A stretch of DNA of 64,000 nt from an uncultured Oscillospiraceae bacterium (GCA_944387095.1 CALXDP010000001.1:124001-188000); one strand, 5' to 3'. Positions 1 to 9,922 are shown, numbered from the stretch's first letter. Translations and numbers: made by a program. Notes: generated by a model from the letters alone, not told the origin.

Positions 1-101
1 CCATGAACCCAAGACCTTGTCTATACAGCTGGGGGGATTTTGATAAAATTACTGTATCATACAAAGAAGTTTTTGCCATCACCCGTTTGAGGGGTAAAAA
101 T

Positions 102-138
102 GGGTCATGCCCACGGGGAATCCCCGCGGGCATGACCC
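102..138 (-). terminator. Intrinsic terminator of the LuxR-type regulator gene
   Basis: A GC-rich hairpin with arms GGGTCATGCCC and GGGCATGACCC, extended by CGGGG/CCCCG, is followed on the minus strand by ATTTTTACC. It lies 16 bases past the stop of the regulator gene. Nothing else is recognised in bases 1-101. Confidence 0.75.
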
Positions 139-153
139 GGACAATTTTCTTAT

Positions 154-1353
154 TTACAGCAGCATAAACTGCTTGAGATCCTGCCGGCGGCAGATATGGA
201 GCTTCTCCATGGCAATGGAGATGTAGCGTTTCACGGTGTTGAGGGAAATGCCCATGTGGTCGGCGATTTCCTGGTTGGTCCAGCCCCGAGCGGCCAGCAT
301 AGAGGCCGCAAACTCCGTGGTGGTCAGGTCGTCGGCCACGTCGTGGCCGGTCTCCGGGTTGTGAACTCTGCGCCAGCCGTAAGAGAAACGGTATGTGATG
401 TCGATGATGTGCTTAAAATCCTCCGGCCACCCCGGCTTGATGACGGCCTCCAGCATCCCGCCCAGCAGACCGTGATGCTCGCCAAAGCCCTCGATGAGAT
501 CGTCGGGCCGGGCTGTCTCCCACGCCGCCAGCAGATGGGCCTTTGCCTGCTCGGTTTGTTTCAGGCTCATATAATCCATCACTGCCACCAGATGCAGATA
601 GATGGCCGGGATGGGATAGGCCGCCGCTCCCATGGCCAGTGTGGCCTCTACCATCCCAGCGCTGGGCCCATATTCCCCTTTCAGATAGAGATAGTGCGCC
701 TGCACATATAGGGCAAAGGCCCGCAGACCGGAGGGCAGCCGGGGAAGAAAATCCTGGGTGGCGGGCAAACCATCCGGCAGCGGCAGGTGCAGCAGCACCG
801 CTCCCGCTGCCGCAATAAAGGCCGCCGCTGCTTTCAATTGTGGCGACTGCTCCCCGGCGGCGGTCAAGACCGCGTTCAGCTCCCCTAAAGCAAATTTTGC
901 CCACTGGATCTCTCCGATGGACAGGTTGGCGTAGGCGTAGATCAGGCAGGCAGACAACCGCGCCCCCATGTCAGAGCTGGTGAGATAGGGTTCCGCCTCC
1001 TTTGCCGCCGCCTCCGGTTTCCCCGTGAAATAGTGGTATTCAGCAGTGGCGATGTCCCGCTGGGGGCCTGCCGCCATGGCCTCCACCGCCGCCAAACCCT
1101 GCCCCGGCTGAAACGGCGTGTTCATCAGGGGCATGAGGTTGGTGTGGTCGAGCAGGCTGCTGGTGGATGGCAGCTCCGCGCCCCGCTTGCGGACGACGCG
1201 CGGGTCTTGCGGTTTTTCCGCATCCGCAGGAATGGCCCAGAATTTCCCGAGTTTCTGCGCGCCGGGGATGCGCCCCTGGGTGCAGAACTGCTGCACCATC
1301 CGAACTGAGATCTTCCATTTTTCGGCGGTTTCCCGCACAGAGAGGTATTCCAT
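154..1353 (-). CDS. LuxR-family transcriptional regulator with a MerR/excisionase-like N-terminal HTH
   Basis: The 399-residue protein has two possible DNA-binding ends. Residues 1-50 (SVRETAEKWKISVRMVQQFC and then a G-R-IPGAQ-K turn) resemble the small HTH of excisionase/MerR proteins. The last 60 residues (TNQEIADHMGISLNTVKRYI) are a LuxR/GerE HTH. The middle is helical, alanine- and leucine-rich and TPR-like, without a receiver domain or Walker motif. Start: an in-frame upstream ATG at 1434 exists, but the ATG at 1353 has GGAGGG six bases upstream and begins at the HTH, so it is preferred. The gene has its own terminator and is separated from the BKACE operon by 460 bp. A regulatory link to that operon is possible but unproven. 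Its ligand is unknown. Confidence 0.8.
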   Translation of the reverse strand: MEYLSVRETAEKWKISVRMVQQFCTQGRIPGAQKLGKFWAIPADAEKPQDPRVVRKRGAELPSTSSLLDHTNLMPLMNTPFQPGQGLAAVEAMAAGPQRDIATAEYHYFTGKPEAAAKEAEPYLTSSDMGARLSACLIYAYANLSIGEIQWAKFALGELNAVLTAAGEQSPQLKAAAAFIAAAGAVLLHLPLPDGLPATQDFLPRLPSGLRAFALYVQAHYLYLKGEYGPSAGMVEATLAMGAAAYPIPAIYLHLVAVMDYMSLKQTEQAKAHLLAAWETARPDDLIEGFGEHHGLLGGMLEAVIKPGWPEDFKHIIDITYRFSYGWRRVHNPETGHDVADDLTTTEFAASMLAARGWTNQEIADHMGISLNTVKRYISIAMEKLHICRRQDLKQFMLL

Positions 1354-1610
1354 ATCCAGCCCTCCAAAAGTGACGTTCCCGTTTCCTATTATATTCGCAT
1401 ACGCGCGTAGTTGCAAGAAAAATGCAAACAGCATAAAATTAAATTTTTTGAATCAATATGTCTTAAGCAGTAAAATCAAACTCTGCGGAAATGTGGATGA
1501 CGCGCTTTGTGATTTTTATGCTCAGCCCGTAAAGTTTGGATCCCTCTCGGGCGGTCGGAATGAATGTTGCCACTGCCCTTTGCCGCGTGGGCAGAAGAAT
1601 GCAGACAATG

Positions 1611-1645
1611 AAAACTGCCGCAGGACCAAATCCTGCGGCAGTTTT
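1611..1645 (-). terminator. Hairpin terminator, probably of the BKACE operon
   Basis: A 15-bp stem (AAAACTGCCGCAGGA and its complement) with a five-base loop sits about 165 bp after the BKACE stop and ends in TTTT on either strand. The rest of the 1354-1812 gap shows no credible gene; small ORFs there lack ribosome binding sites. Confidence 0.55.
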
Positions 1646-1812
1646 CTGTACTTTGCAACAGTTTTTCGTTGTGTTGCCCCTGAAAGGTGGGAGATAATCC
1701 GGCTGCGTTGCATTTTATTTCGTTACAAGCGCTTTGCCGGAGACGATCGCGGGAATACGCCAGGCTGTCTCCGGGGCAATTCATTCCCCCAGCTCTAACG
1801 CGGGCCGCCAGC

Positions 1813-2655
1813 TCACTTTTTCAGCCCCAAAATCTCCCGGGCCTCAGCGGGGGTGGCCACCTCGTTGCCATACTCCCGGATGACCCGGGCGGCCCGCTCT
1901 ACAAACTGCCGGTTGCTGTCGGCCAGCTGTCCCTTGGCATACATCACGTTGTCCTCCATGCCCACGCGGATGTGGCCGCCTAGGGCGACGGCGCCGTAGA
2001 GGATTTCCAGGGCGGAGTGGCCCACGCCAAAGCAGCTCCAGGTGGAGCCGGGGCACAGGGAGTCCATGGTCTCCTTCATGAACAGCAGGTTCTTCAGGCT
2101 GCCGGGGATGCCGTTGGCGCAGCCCATGCAGAACTGGAAGTGGAGGGGGGCTTTCAGCACGCCTTTCTTGAGATAGTAGGCGGCATTGGCGATCATGCCC
2201 GGGTCAAAGGCCTCGATCTCCGGTTTGACGCCCCATGCCTGCATGTCCAGGCCCAGCTGCTCCAGGAATTGGGGCGGATTGAGGAACAGGCCTGTGTTCA
2301 TCCAGTTCATGGAGCCGCAGTCGAAGGTGCCCAGCTCGGGGCGCAGCTCCTTCAGGTGGGCCTTGCGCAGATCGTCGCTGGCTACCAGCGCGCCGGAGGT
2401 GGTCATGTTCAGGATGATGTCGCAATCCGGGTGGTTCTTCCGAAGCAGCTCCACCGTCTCACGGAATTTGGCGGTCTCCATGGTGCCGTTGCCGTCCTCA
2501 TCCCGCATGTGCAGATGGGCGATGGCGGCCCCGGCCTGCCAGCAGTCGTACACATCCTCCGCGATCTCCGCGGGGGTCATGGGCACATTGGGGTTGTTCT
2601 CCTTTTTGGGCCACGCGCCGGTGGTGGCCACGGTGATAATTGTTTTCCTTGCCAT
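1813..2655 (-). CDS. Beta-keto acid cleavage enzyme (BKACE, DUF849 family)
   Basis: The 280-residue TIM-barrel enzyme belongs to the BKACE family, whose founding member is Kce (3-keto-5-aminohexanoate cleavage enzyme) of lysine fermentation. Family members condense a beta-keto acid with acetyl-CoA and release acetoacetate plus a new acyl-CoA. Seen here are the zinc-binding HLHMRD motif near residue 50 and the late GMEDN motif with the third metal ligand. Start: ATG at 2655 with GGAGG ten bases upstream; a TTG two codons earlier is possible. It is the last gene of the operon, after thiolase and CoA-transferase, which can activate acetoacetate and split it to acetyl-CoA. The true substrate cannot be read from the sequence. 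kdd, kal and kam genes of lysine fermentation are absent from the window, so Kce activity is not assured. Confidence 0.9.
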   Translation of the reverse strand: MARKTIITVATTGAWPKKENNPNVPMTPAEIAEDVYDCWQAGAAIAHLHMRDEDGNGTMETAKFRETVELLRKNHPDCDIILNMTTSGALVASDDLRKAHLKELRPELGTFDCGSMNWMNTGLFLNPPQFLEQLGLDMQAWGVKPEIEAFDPGMIANAAYYLKKGVLKAPLHFQFCMGCANGIPGSLKNLLFMKETMDSLCPGSTWSCFGVGHSALEILYGAVALGGHIRVGMEDNVMYAKGQLADSNRQFVERAARVIREYGNEVATPAEAREILGLKK

Positions 2656-2683
2656 AACCAATCAGCCTCCTAATATGTAATTC

Positions 2684-3841
<1,158 letters not shown>

Positions 3842-3855
3842 TGGGAAGCACTCCT

Positions 3856-5178
3856 TTACAGTTTCATTTGATACAGGCGCTCAAATTCCTCCCGGAGCCA
3901 ATCCCTAAAGTCGGGGTGGGCAATGGAGATGAGCTTTCTCGCCCGCTCCTTCACCGTCAGCCCCCGCAGGCAGACCGCTCCATATTCCGTGGCCACAAAG
4001 TGGACGTTGCTGCGGGTATAGGTGACGCAGCTGCCCTCCGGGAGCAGGGGGCGAATGCAGGACTCCCTGCGGTCCTGGCCTGTGGCCGGGTCTTTCCGGG
4101 TCCTGGTAGATTTCAAAGTGATGATGGACTTGCCCCCCATCTGGGCTCCCACGCCGGTGTCCACCTGTCCGCCGCTGCCCGAAATCTGATGGGTGCCCAC
4201 CGCCTCGGAGGCGCACTGCCCGGATAAGTCCACATGGAGTGCGGCGTTAATGGATACCATCTTGTGGTTCTGGGCAATCACGGAGAGGTTGTTGGTATAG
4301 GATAGGCTCTTGTGCACAATGGCCGGATTGTCGTTGATATAGTCGTACAGCCTCTCACTGCCCATGGTGAAGGAGGTGATCGTCAGCCCCCGGTGCAGGG
4401 TCTTGTTTGCGTTGGTGACCGCCCCGCACTCCAGCAGCTCCATGGCACAGTCGGAGAAGGATTCGGTGTGGATCCCCAGCCCTTTTTTTCGCTTCAGTTG
4501 CCCTGCCAGCGCGTCAATGGTGCCGCCAAAGCCCAGCTGAATGGTGCTGCCGTCCTCTACCAGCTCCGCCACATGCCCACCCAGCAGCTCATCTGCCGGC
4601 GTGGGCGTCTCCCGGGGCAGAGTAGCGGGATACCGGTCCGACTCGATGATCCCATCCACCTGGGACAGATGGATCAGGGTATCGCCGAAGGTGCGGGGCG
4701 CGTGGGATGCCACCTCCACTATGACCCGCTTGGTGTACGGAAGCAGGTCCCACTCCAGGATGGCGGAGCCGGCCATGGTGAACCAGCCGTGCCGGTCCAT
4801 GGGTGAAACGGTGACCACCATCAGGTCGATCTCGGGGACGGCGGCATGCCAGTCTCTGGACGCGTTGCGCAGGTGGTTGGGAATAAAACCGCAACAGTCC
4901 CGGCCGGCAGGCCCCTGCAAGTAGTGGTTGTAAAACACCGATTCCATGGCAAAGGTCTCCCCTGCGTCGGGCACAGTGTATATCTTCAGCGGAGCCAGCG
5001 GCAGATAGGTCATCAGCCGGATATTCTTGCGCCGGCCGACCAATTCCGGCAGATGGTTGCCAAACTCCACCGGCGTAATGGCCCCGCCAGGCAAGAGCAC
5101 GCTATCTCCGTCCCGGATGGTCTGCACCGCGTCAGCAGCGGACAGGAGCTTGCGGCGGTATTCCTCTGAATGCAACAA
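3856..5178 (-). CDS. Acetyl-CoA hydrolase/transferase family CoA-transferase
   Basis: The 440-residue protein belongs to the family of 4-hydroxybutyrate and butyryl-CoA:acetate CoA-transferases. The C-terminal half holds the ATEYGAVCLRG segment, whose Glu is the covalent catalytic residue in this family, followed by the typical ARKLISIAHPDFR stretch. It probably moves CoA between acetyl- or acyl-CoA and the acid made by BKACE. No ATG is available: translation must begin at one of two consecutive TTG codons (5178 or 5175), with AGGAGG just upstream. The 5175 codon has the better spacing. It lies in the middle of the operon between symporter and thiolase. Confidence 0.88.
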   Translation of the reverse strand: MLHSEEYRRKLLSAADAVQTIRDGDSVLLPGGAITPVEFGNHLPELVGRRKNIRLMTYLPLAPLKIYTVPDAGETFAMESVFYNHYLQGPAGRDCCGFIPNHLRNASRDWHAAVPEIDLMVVTVSPMDRHGWFTMAGSAILEWDLLPYTKRVIVEVASHAPRTFGDTLIHLSQVDGIIESDRYPATLPRETPTPADELLGGHVAELVEDGSTIQLGFGGTIDALAGQLKRKKGLGIHTESFSDCAMELLECGAVTNANKTLHRGLTITSFTMGSERLYDYINDNPAIVHKSLSYTNNLSVIAQNHKMVSINAALHVDLSGQCASEAVGTHQISGSGGQVDTGVGAQMGGKSIITLKSTRTRKDPATGQDRRESCIRPLLPEGSCVTYTRSNVHFVATEYGAVCLRGLTVKERARKLISIAHPDFRDWLREEFERLYQMKL

Positions 5179-5255
5179 AATTCCTCCTCACGCACGTGAT
5201 GGGGAAGGCGGGCGGCGAAACGCCGTCCGCCTTCCCCAGCGATCCTGCGGCCCGC

Positions 5256-7238
5256 TTAGGCCGCGTACTTTTTCACAGCCGCCCTGCCCTTGTCCGTGAT
5301 GCGCAGTTTGCGCTTGAACAGGCCACCCTCAATGATGTAGCCTTGACGGGTCAGGTGAGAACAGATGGACGACATGCGCATGGACTTGATCCCGTTCTTC
5401 TGCAGGAACTCCGCCTGCTTCTCGGGAGTCTGGTCCACGATTTGCAGCAGCTCCACATACAGGGGGGACAGGCCCTCCCTGGCCATGGCGGTCTCAGTGT
5501 CAGACAGGGTGGGCAGCGCGGCCAGGCCCTTCTCGGTGATGGAGAAGGTGTAGAACTTGGAGCCGCGCATACCGGCCCGGACGATGTAGCCGCCCTGATC
5601 CAGGTTCTCAATGGAGGCACTGGAGGTCTTGGAGTCCACTCCCAGCGCGTCGGTCAGATCGGACATGTAGCAGTGGCCCAGCCGGATCATTTCCAGGATC
5701 TGCTTATCCATGGGGCTGAGCTTCACATCCTTGCGGTTGGTGGCGGTTGGCACCCGCTCCCAGCCCGGCTCGCCGTAATACTTGGGCTTGCCGGTGAGGG
5801 AGGCCAGGACGGCCACCACCAGAGTAACGATGAAGCCCAGGGTGGCCAGGTAGATATACCTGCCCACCACAAAGATGCCCAGCACGTCGCCCAGCAGGGT
5901 GAACACGGCCATGGTGATCATGCCGGCCAGAGCGCCCCAGATGGCGCCCCGGGAGTTAAACCGGGGCCAGATCGCGCCCAGGCCCAGCAGAATGGCGGGG
6001 GGCACCAGCCAGCAGTTGGCAAAGGCAAACAGGTAGGTGGGGCCGCCGGGGAACAGGCACAGCACCCAGGTGAGCACACCGATGAGCACCATGATCCACT
6101 TGGAGGCCCGCAGGTAGGTCTTCTGGTCCCCCTTAGTATTGATCAGCCGCTGGTAAATATCCCGGTTGGCCACGGCGGAAGCGCCCAGGGCGGAGGTGGA
6201 GGCGGTGGAGATGGAAGCCGCCACCGCGCCGATGACGATGAAGGAGCCCAGCAGGGCGGGGAAGGTGGAGGCCACCAGGCCGTAGGCGCCGGTGGCGGCC
6301 ACGGTGCCGGAGCCGTAGGGGGCAGCGAAAGCGTCAGTGAGGAACGCGCCGGCGTAAGCGCCCACCAGGCCCAGGGGGATGCAGAACACCACGATTAGAA
6401 TGATGGCCGCCAGGACGAAGGACTTGCGGGCCACTTTCTCACTGCGGCAGTTGGCGATCTTCATCCAGTAGTAGTTGTTGCCCCACACCAGGGCGGCGGC
6501 AAAGCAGATGATGAAGTTCAGCACAGAGGGATAGGTTAGGGCCGGTCCCTTCAGGGTGGTGCCGTCCAGACCAGCGGCAAACACATCCCCGCCGGGCCAG
6601 GCGGCGTTGATGGCGTCAAACCAGCCATAACGCTGGGCCAGCAGAATGAGCAGCATGGGCACGATGATCACGCCCAGGGTCACCTGGAAAAAGTCAGTCA
6701 GGGTGGTGGCCCACAGCCCGGAGATAAAGGTGAAGGCGATAATCACCAGGAAGATGACTGCCATAACCACCGTGCTGTTCCAGCCGGTGTAGGCGGCGAT
6801 GGCGTTGGTGCAGGACACGATGTTGTTGGCCAGGATGCCCGCCATGCCCACCACGGAGGTGATGGCCACCACCGAGCGCACCTTGCCGCTGTACCGCATC
6901 TCCAGATACTCCGGCAGCGTCTGAGCCCCGCAGCGGCGGATAAAGTTGGCAAACAGCAGGCCGAAGATCAGCAGGCCGCACACACCATAAATGATGCCCC
7001 AAGTCCAGGAGGCCGTCAAGCCCAGCTGGATGGTAAAACCGGGAGCCAGGGCGATGGTGGTGCCGGCAAAGCCGATGGCGCATACGCCGATCATGTTGAT
7101 GAAGGTGGAGATCTCCCGCCCGGCCAGGATATAGTCGGAGGACTCGCGGACCCAGCGCTTGCTGACCACGCCGCAGCCCACCAGAATCGCGCAGAAGATC
7201 ACGAACAGGACCAGGAATACAGCTTGTTGACTTGTCAT
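5256..7238 (-). CDS. Sodium:solute symporter (SSS family) with a tandem winged-helix-like C-terminal tail
   Basis: The 660-residue protein has two parts. Residues 1 to about 480 form the SSS core with about 13 hydrophobic segments and the family stretch GLWATTLTDFFQ near residue 175. Typical members end near here. Residues about 501-660 are soluble and contain two similar winged-helix-like units: 508-575 (MDKQILEMIRLGHCYMSDLT, ending in TFSITEKGLAAL) and 590-660 (MRMSSICSHLTRQGYIIEGG, ending in RITDKGRAAVKKY). The reading frame is continuous, so this is one protein. The gene follows the cyclase and precedes the CoA-transferase, so it probably imports the operon's substrate with Na+. Whether the tail binds DNA, another protein or a ligand is unknown. 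Substrate unknown. Confidence 0.9.
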   Translation of the reverse strand: MTSQQAVFLVLFVIFCAILVGCGVVSKRWVRESSDYILAGREISTFINMIGVCAIGFAGTTIALAPGFTIQLGLTASWTWGIIYGVCGLLIFGLLFANFIRRCGAQTLPEYLEMRYSGKVRSVVAITSVVGMAGILANNIVSCTNAIAAYTGWNSTVVMAVIFLVIIAFTFISGLWATTLTDFFQVTLGVIIVPMLLILLAQRYGWFDAINAAWPGGDVFAAGLDGTTLKGPALTYPSVLNFIICFAAALVWGNNYYWMKIANCRSEKVARKSFVLAAIILIVVFCIPLGLVGAYAGAFLTDAFAAPYGSGTVAATGAYGLVASTFPALLGSFIVIGAVAASISTASTSALGASAVANRDIYQRLINTKGDQKTYLRASKWIMVLIGVLTWVLCLFPGGPTYLFAFANCWLVPPAILLGLGAIWPRFNSRGAIWGALAGMITMAVFTLLGDVLGIFVVGRYIYLATLGFIVTLVVAVLASLTGKPKYYGEPGWERVPTATNRKDVKLSPMDKQILEMIRLGHCYMSDLTDALGVDSKTSSASIENLDQGGYIVRAGMRGSKFYTFSITEKGLAALPTLSDTETAMAREGLSPLYVELLQIVDQTPEKQAEFLQKNGIKSMRMSSICSHLTRQGYIIEGGLFKRKLRITDKGRAAVKKYAA

Positions 7239-7302
7239 AATTTCCTCCTATTCACTCTCACAAACGTATATGGTCTTAAGTTGGATGGAGACCGATTTCC
7301 CG

Positions 7303-8088
7303 TTATTCGTCCAGGATGGCAATGACGCGGCACCAGCCGGCGCTGCCCCCCTTGACGGGGATGGGCAGGGCGTATACAGTATAACCATAGTCGGGCAGGC
7401 TCTCCAGGTTGGTCAGCTTCTCGATATGGCAGTAAGCGCGCTGCCGTCCGGCTCGGTGGGCCTCCCAAATGATAGACTTATCGTGGGTCTTTTCAAACTC
7501 TTTGGCCTCCAGAGGCAGCGGCACGTCCCAGCTCCAACCGTCGGTGCCCACCACATGCACCCCCTGCTCACACATCCAGAGGGTGGCCTCAGCGCTCATA
7601 CCGGCGCCCGCCACCAGGTACTCGGGCGTGCCCCAGCGGTCCCCCGCGCCGGTGTTGAGCAACACAATGTCGCCCGGCTTCAGGGTGTAGTGGATCTTAG
7701 CCAGGTAGTCCTGGACGTCCTGCTTGCTGATCTTATATCCGTCGGGCTTGTCGCGGAAATCCAGTTTCACGCCGGGGCCGATGCACCACTCCAGGGGAAC
7801 CTGGTCGATGGTCCACGCCTTCTCGCCGCCGGGGATGAGGGCCTCGTTCTGGGTGGGGTAGTAGTGCCAGGGTGCGTCCAGGTGAGTGCCGGAATGGGTA
7901 CACATCTTGACAAAGTCGATGGCCCAGCCGTTGCCGCCCGGCAGATCCTCCGTCGTGGTGCCGGGGAAATAGGCCGGCATCTGCTCAGCCGTATCCTTGT
8001 GGTCCAAGCGCTGGATTCTGGGGATCTGGATTTCAGGATCGCTGGGCAGATCCTCTTCCAGAAGCATGGTCAGGTCGATGATTTTCAT
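7303..8088 (-). CDS. Cyclase/kynurenine formamidase-like metal hydrolase
   Basis: The 261-residue protein carries the family metal-binding signature HSGTHLDAPWHYY (about residues 77-89). The family includes bacterial arylformamidases and enzymes opening cyclic amides, ureides and lactones. It is the first gene of the operon, so it may open a ring or deformylate a compound to give the acid handled downstream. Start: ATG at 8088 with AAGGAG eight to ten bases upstream. An upstream GTG/TTG-type extension would overlap the sigma-54 transcript start and was rejected. No tryptophan-degradation partner genes are present, so a kynurenine role is unlikely. Confidence 0.85.
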   Translation of the reverse strand: MKIIDLTMLLEEDLPSDPEIQIPRIQRLDHKDTAEQMPAYFPGTTTEDLPGGNGWAIDFVKMCTHSGTHLDAPWHYYPTQNEALIPGGEKAWTIDQVPLEWCIGPGVKLDFRDKPDGYKISKQDVQDYLAKIHYTLKPGDIVLLNTGAGDRWGTPEYLVAGAGMSAEATLWMCEQGVHVVGTDGWSWDVPLPLEAKEFEKTHDKSIIWEAHRAGRQRAYCHIEKLTNLESLPDYGYTVYALPIPVKGGSAGWCRVIAILDE

Positions 8089-8141
8089 GGCTGTTCTCTC
8101 CTTTTCAAAAATGTGGCGGAACAAAATCCGTTTTGATAGAC

Positions 8142-8157
8142 AGCAAGCCCCGTGCCA
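8142..8157 (-). promoter_or_regulatory. Sigma-54 promoter of the cyclase-symporter-BKACE operon
   Basis: The minus strand reads TGGCACGGGGCTTGCT, matching the sigma-54 consensus TGGCACG-N4-TTGCW. The invariant GG and GC are exactly ten bases apart. The predicted start of transcription is near 8131, giving a leader of about 40 bases before the cyclase ATG. The gene for a sigma-54 activator lies directly upstream on the other strand. Confidence 0.9.
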
Positions 8158-8164
8158 GCTCTCC

Positions 8165-8245
8165 AGAACGTCAAAACCCGTTCTATTTCAAGCATTTCGC
8201 GGCATCCTGCTCTGAGCGCTCCATCGGAAAACTGTAAGCATTTCG
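8165..8245. promoter_or_regulatory. Candidate upstream activator sites
   Basis: Just upstream of the sigma-54 promoter are an inverted repeat AGAACG-N8-CGTTCT (8165-8184) and a direct repeat AAGCATTTCG at 8190-8199 and 8236-8245. The direct-repeat copies are about 46 bp apart, 35-90 bp behind the -24 box, where activator sites of this promoter class usually lie. Assignment is inference. Confidence 0.4.
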
Positions 8246-8320
8246 GCACACCGCGAACCAGCCTCCGCTTCAACTGGTGCTGTGCCCCGCTTTGAGACGC
8301 CGGCCAGATGTGTGAACTTT

Positions 8321-8348
8321 TTGACATATGTGTATAAAAGATTACAGT
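8321..8348 (+). promoter_or_regulatory. Possible sigma-A promoter of the sigma-54 activator gene
   Basis: TTGACA at 8321-8326 is followed after 16 bases by TACAGT. The leader to the activator gene would be about 180 bases and contains a direct repeat TATACTAG (8476-8483 and 8488-8495). Confidence 0.3.
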
Positions 8349-8529
8349 TTTTGCTTATTTTTTGGAGTAGGTGTGCGAATTATATGATTTTTATGCCAAA
8401 ATTTCGTGTATTATGACTAGTTTTAGGACTTGTTTTTTGTCTATTTCTCGCGTTGTGTTTCCGGAAAATAGGCCATATACTAGGGGTTATACTAGACGGT
8501 GAGCAACAAGATCTGAACTGGAGGTGTCG

Positions 8530-9912
8530 GTGGTGGACTATGCCCTGTCGCGCAAGGAGGCTATGGAATGTCTGGAGACGCTCAACTGCGCCCGGTTGGA
8601 TCGGGAGGGCAGATATACCTATGTCAGCAAGGGATGGCAGGAGATCATGGGCTTTCCCGAGGAAGCCGCGCTGGGTAAGCGGGTGGACGAACTGGTGCCG
8701 GACACCCACGCCATGGAGGCTCTGGAGTCCGGCCAGATCATCCAGGGCCGCCCGGTGATCAACAAGCACGGCATTCCCATTTTTACCACCTACATCCCCA
8801 TGAAGGATAAAGGCGGGCGTGTCCAGGGGGTGTTCCTATATATGGTGGTCAACGGCATTCCCAATGCCCAGGACATCTTCCGGCAGACCGACCTTTTGCA
8901 AAAACAGCTAGATTTCTACCGGCAGGAACTGTCCAATGAGCGGGGCGCCCGTTACCGGCTTGACAACATCATCGGGCGAAGCCCCGCCATCCTCCGTTTG
9001 AAAAAGCAAATTGTCCAGGCCGCCAACTCCGTCTCCACCGTGCTGATCGAGGGGGAGACCGGCAGCGGCAAAGAGCTGATCGCCCATGCCATCCACTCTC
9101 TCAGCCCCCGCCGCGACGCCAACTTTGTACGGGTTAACTGCTCGGCAATCCCGGCGGAACTGATGGAGTCGGAGTTTTTCGGCTATGCCGCCGGCGCGTT
9201 CACCGGGGCCGCCAAAAACGGCAAAATCGGCCGCTTCGAACTGGCCAATCACGGCTCTTTGTTTCTGGATGAGGTGAACCTGCTCTCCTCCTCCATGCAG
9301 CCCAAATTTCTCCGGGTCCTTCAGGAGCGGGAGATCGACCCGGTGGGGGGTACCAAGACCATCCCCATAGATGTGCGCATCATCGCAGCCTCCAACATTC
9401 CGCTGGAGCGCTCGGTCCAGGCCGGGCAGTTCCGCAGCGATCTGTACTTCCGGCTCAATGTCATTCGGATCATCGCCCCGCCCCTTCGTCAGCGGAAAGA
9501 GGATATCCCCCTTCTGGTGGACAACCTGATCCAGCGGCTGAATTCTCAGCTGGGCATGGTTGTCCAGCGGGTCAGCCCCGAGGTTATGGACCTGTTCATG
9601 GCCTACGACTGGCCCGGCAATGTGAGAGAGCTGCAAAACGCCATTGAGTCGGCCATGAATATGTCCCGCTCCTTCCAGTTGGAGAAGGCTGATTTTGAGC
9701 AGTTCATTCTGCGTACTCGGAGCAAGAAGCATCTGGAGAGCATCCATGGAAATCAGGACCTTCTCTTAAAGTCATCCAAGGCCCATCTGGAGCAGGAAAT
9801 GCTCCAGGAGGCGTTGGCGTCCGCCAACGGCAACCGCAGCCAGGCGGCCCGCCTGCTGGGCATTTCCCGCACGGTACTGTATAAAAAAATGAGGCAATAT
9901 GGGATCAGTTGA
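8530..9912 (+). CDS. Sigma-54-dependent transcriptional activator with PAS domain (RocR-like architecture)
   Basis: About 460 residues: an N-terminal PAS domain (residues about 10-110), a linker coil, and an AAA+ domain with Walker A GETGSGKE. The sigma-54 contact loop GAFTGA is intact and a DEV Walker B follows. A Fis-type HTH (NRSQAARLLGISRTVLYKKM) ends the protein. GGAGG sits at 8520-8524, so the GTG codons at 8530 or 8533 are the likely starts rather than the GTG at 8524. It is divergent from the catabolic operon whose promoter matches sigma-54, so it is the probable activator. The PAS domain presumably senses the substrate or an intermediate. A terminator follows directly. Confidence 0.92.
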   Translation: MVDYALSRKEAMECLETLNCARLDREGRYTYVSKGWQEIMGFPEEAALGKRVDELVPDTHAMEALESGQIIQGRPVINKHGIPIFTTYIPMKDKGGRVQGVFLYMVVNGIPNAQDIFRQTDLLQKQLDFYRQELSNERGARYRLDNIIGRSPAILRLKKQIVQAANSVSTVLIEGETGSGKELIAHAIHSLSPRRDANFVRVNCSAIPAELMESEFFGYAAGAFTGAAKNGKIGRFELANHGSLFLDEVNLLSSSMQPKFLRVLQEREIDPVGGTKTIPIDVRIIAASNIPLERSVQAGQFRSDLYFRLNVIRIIAPPLRQRKEDIPLLVDNLIQRLNSQLGMVVQRVSPEVMDLFMAYDWPGNVRELQNAIESAMNMSRSFQLEKADFEQFILRTRSKKHLESIHGNQDLLLKSSKAHLEQEMLQEALASANGNRSQAARLLGISRTVLYKKMRQYGIS

Positions 9913-9922
9913 ACAAAAAATT

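Noticed and set aside
1476..1784. A 100-codon minus-strand frame between the LuxR-type gene and BKACE
   Set aside because: No ribosome binding site, no family resemblance, and it contains the terminator hairpin at 1611-1645.
8321..8338. TTGACA with TATAAA as a promoter
   Set aside because: Only six bases separate the two boxes; the alternative TACAGT at proper spacing is listed instead with low confidence.
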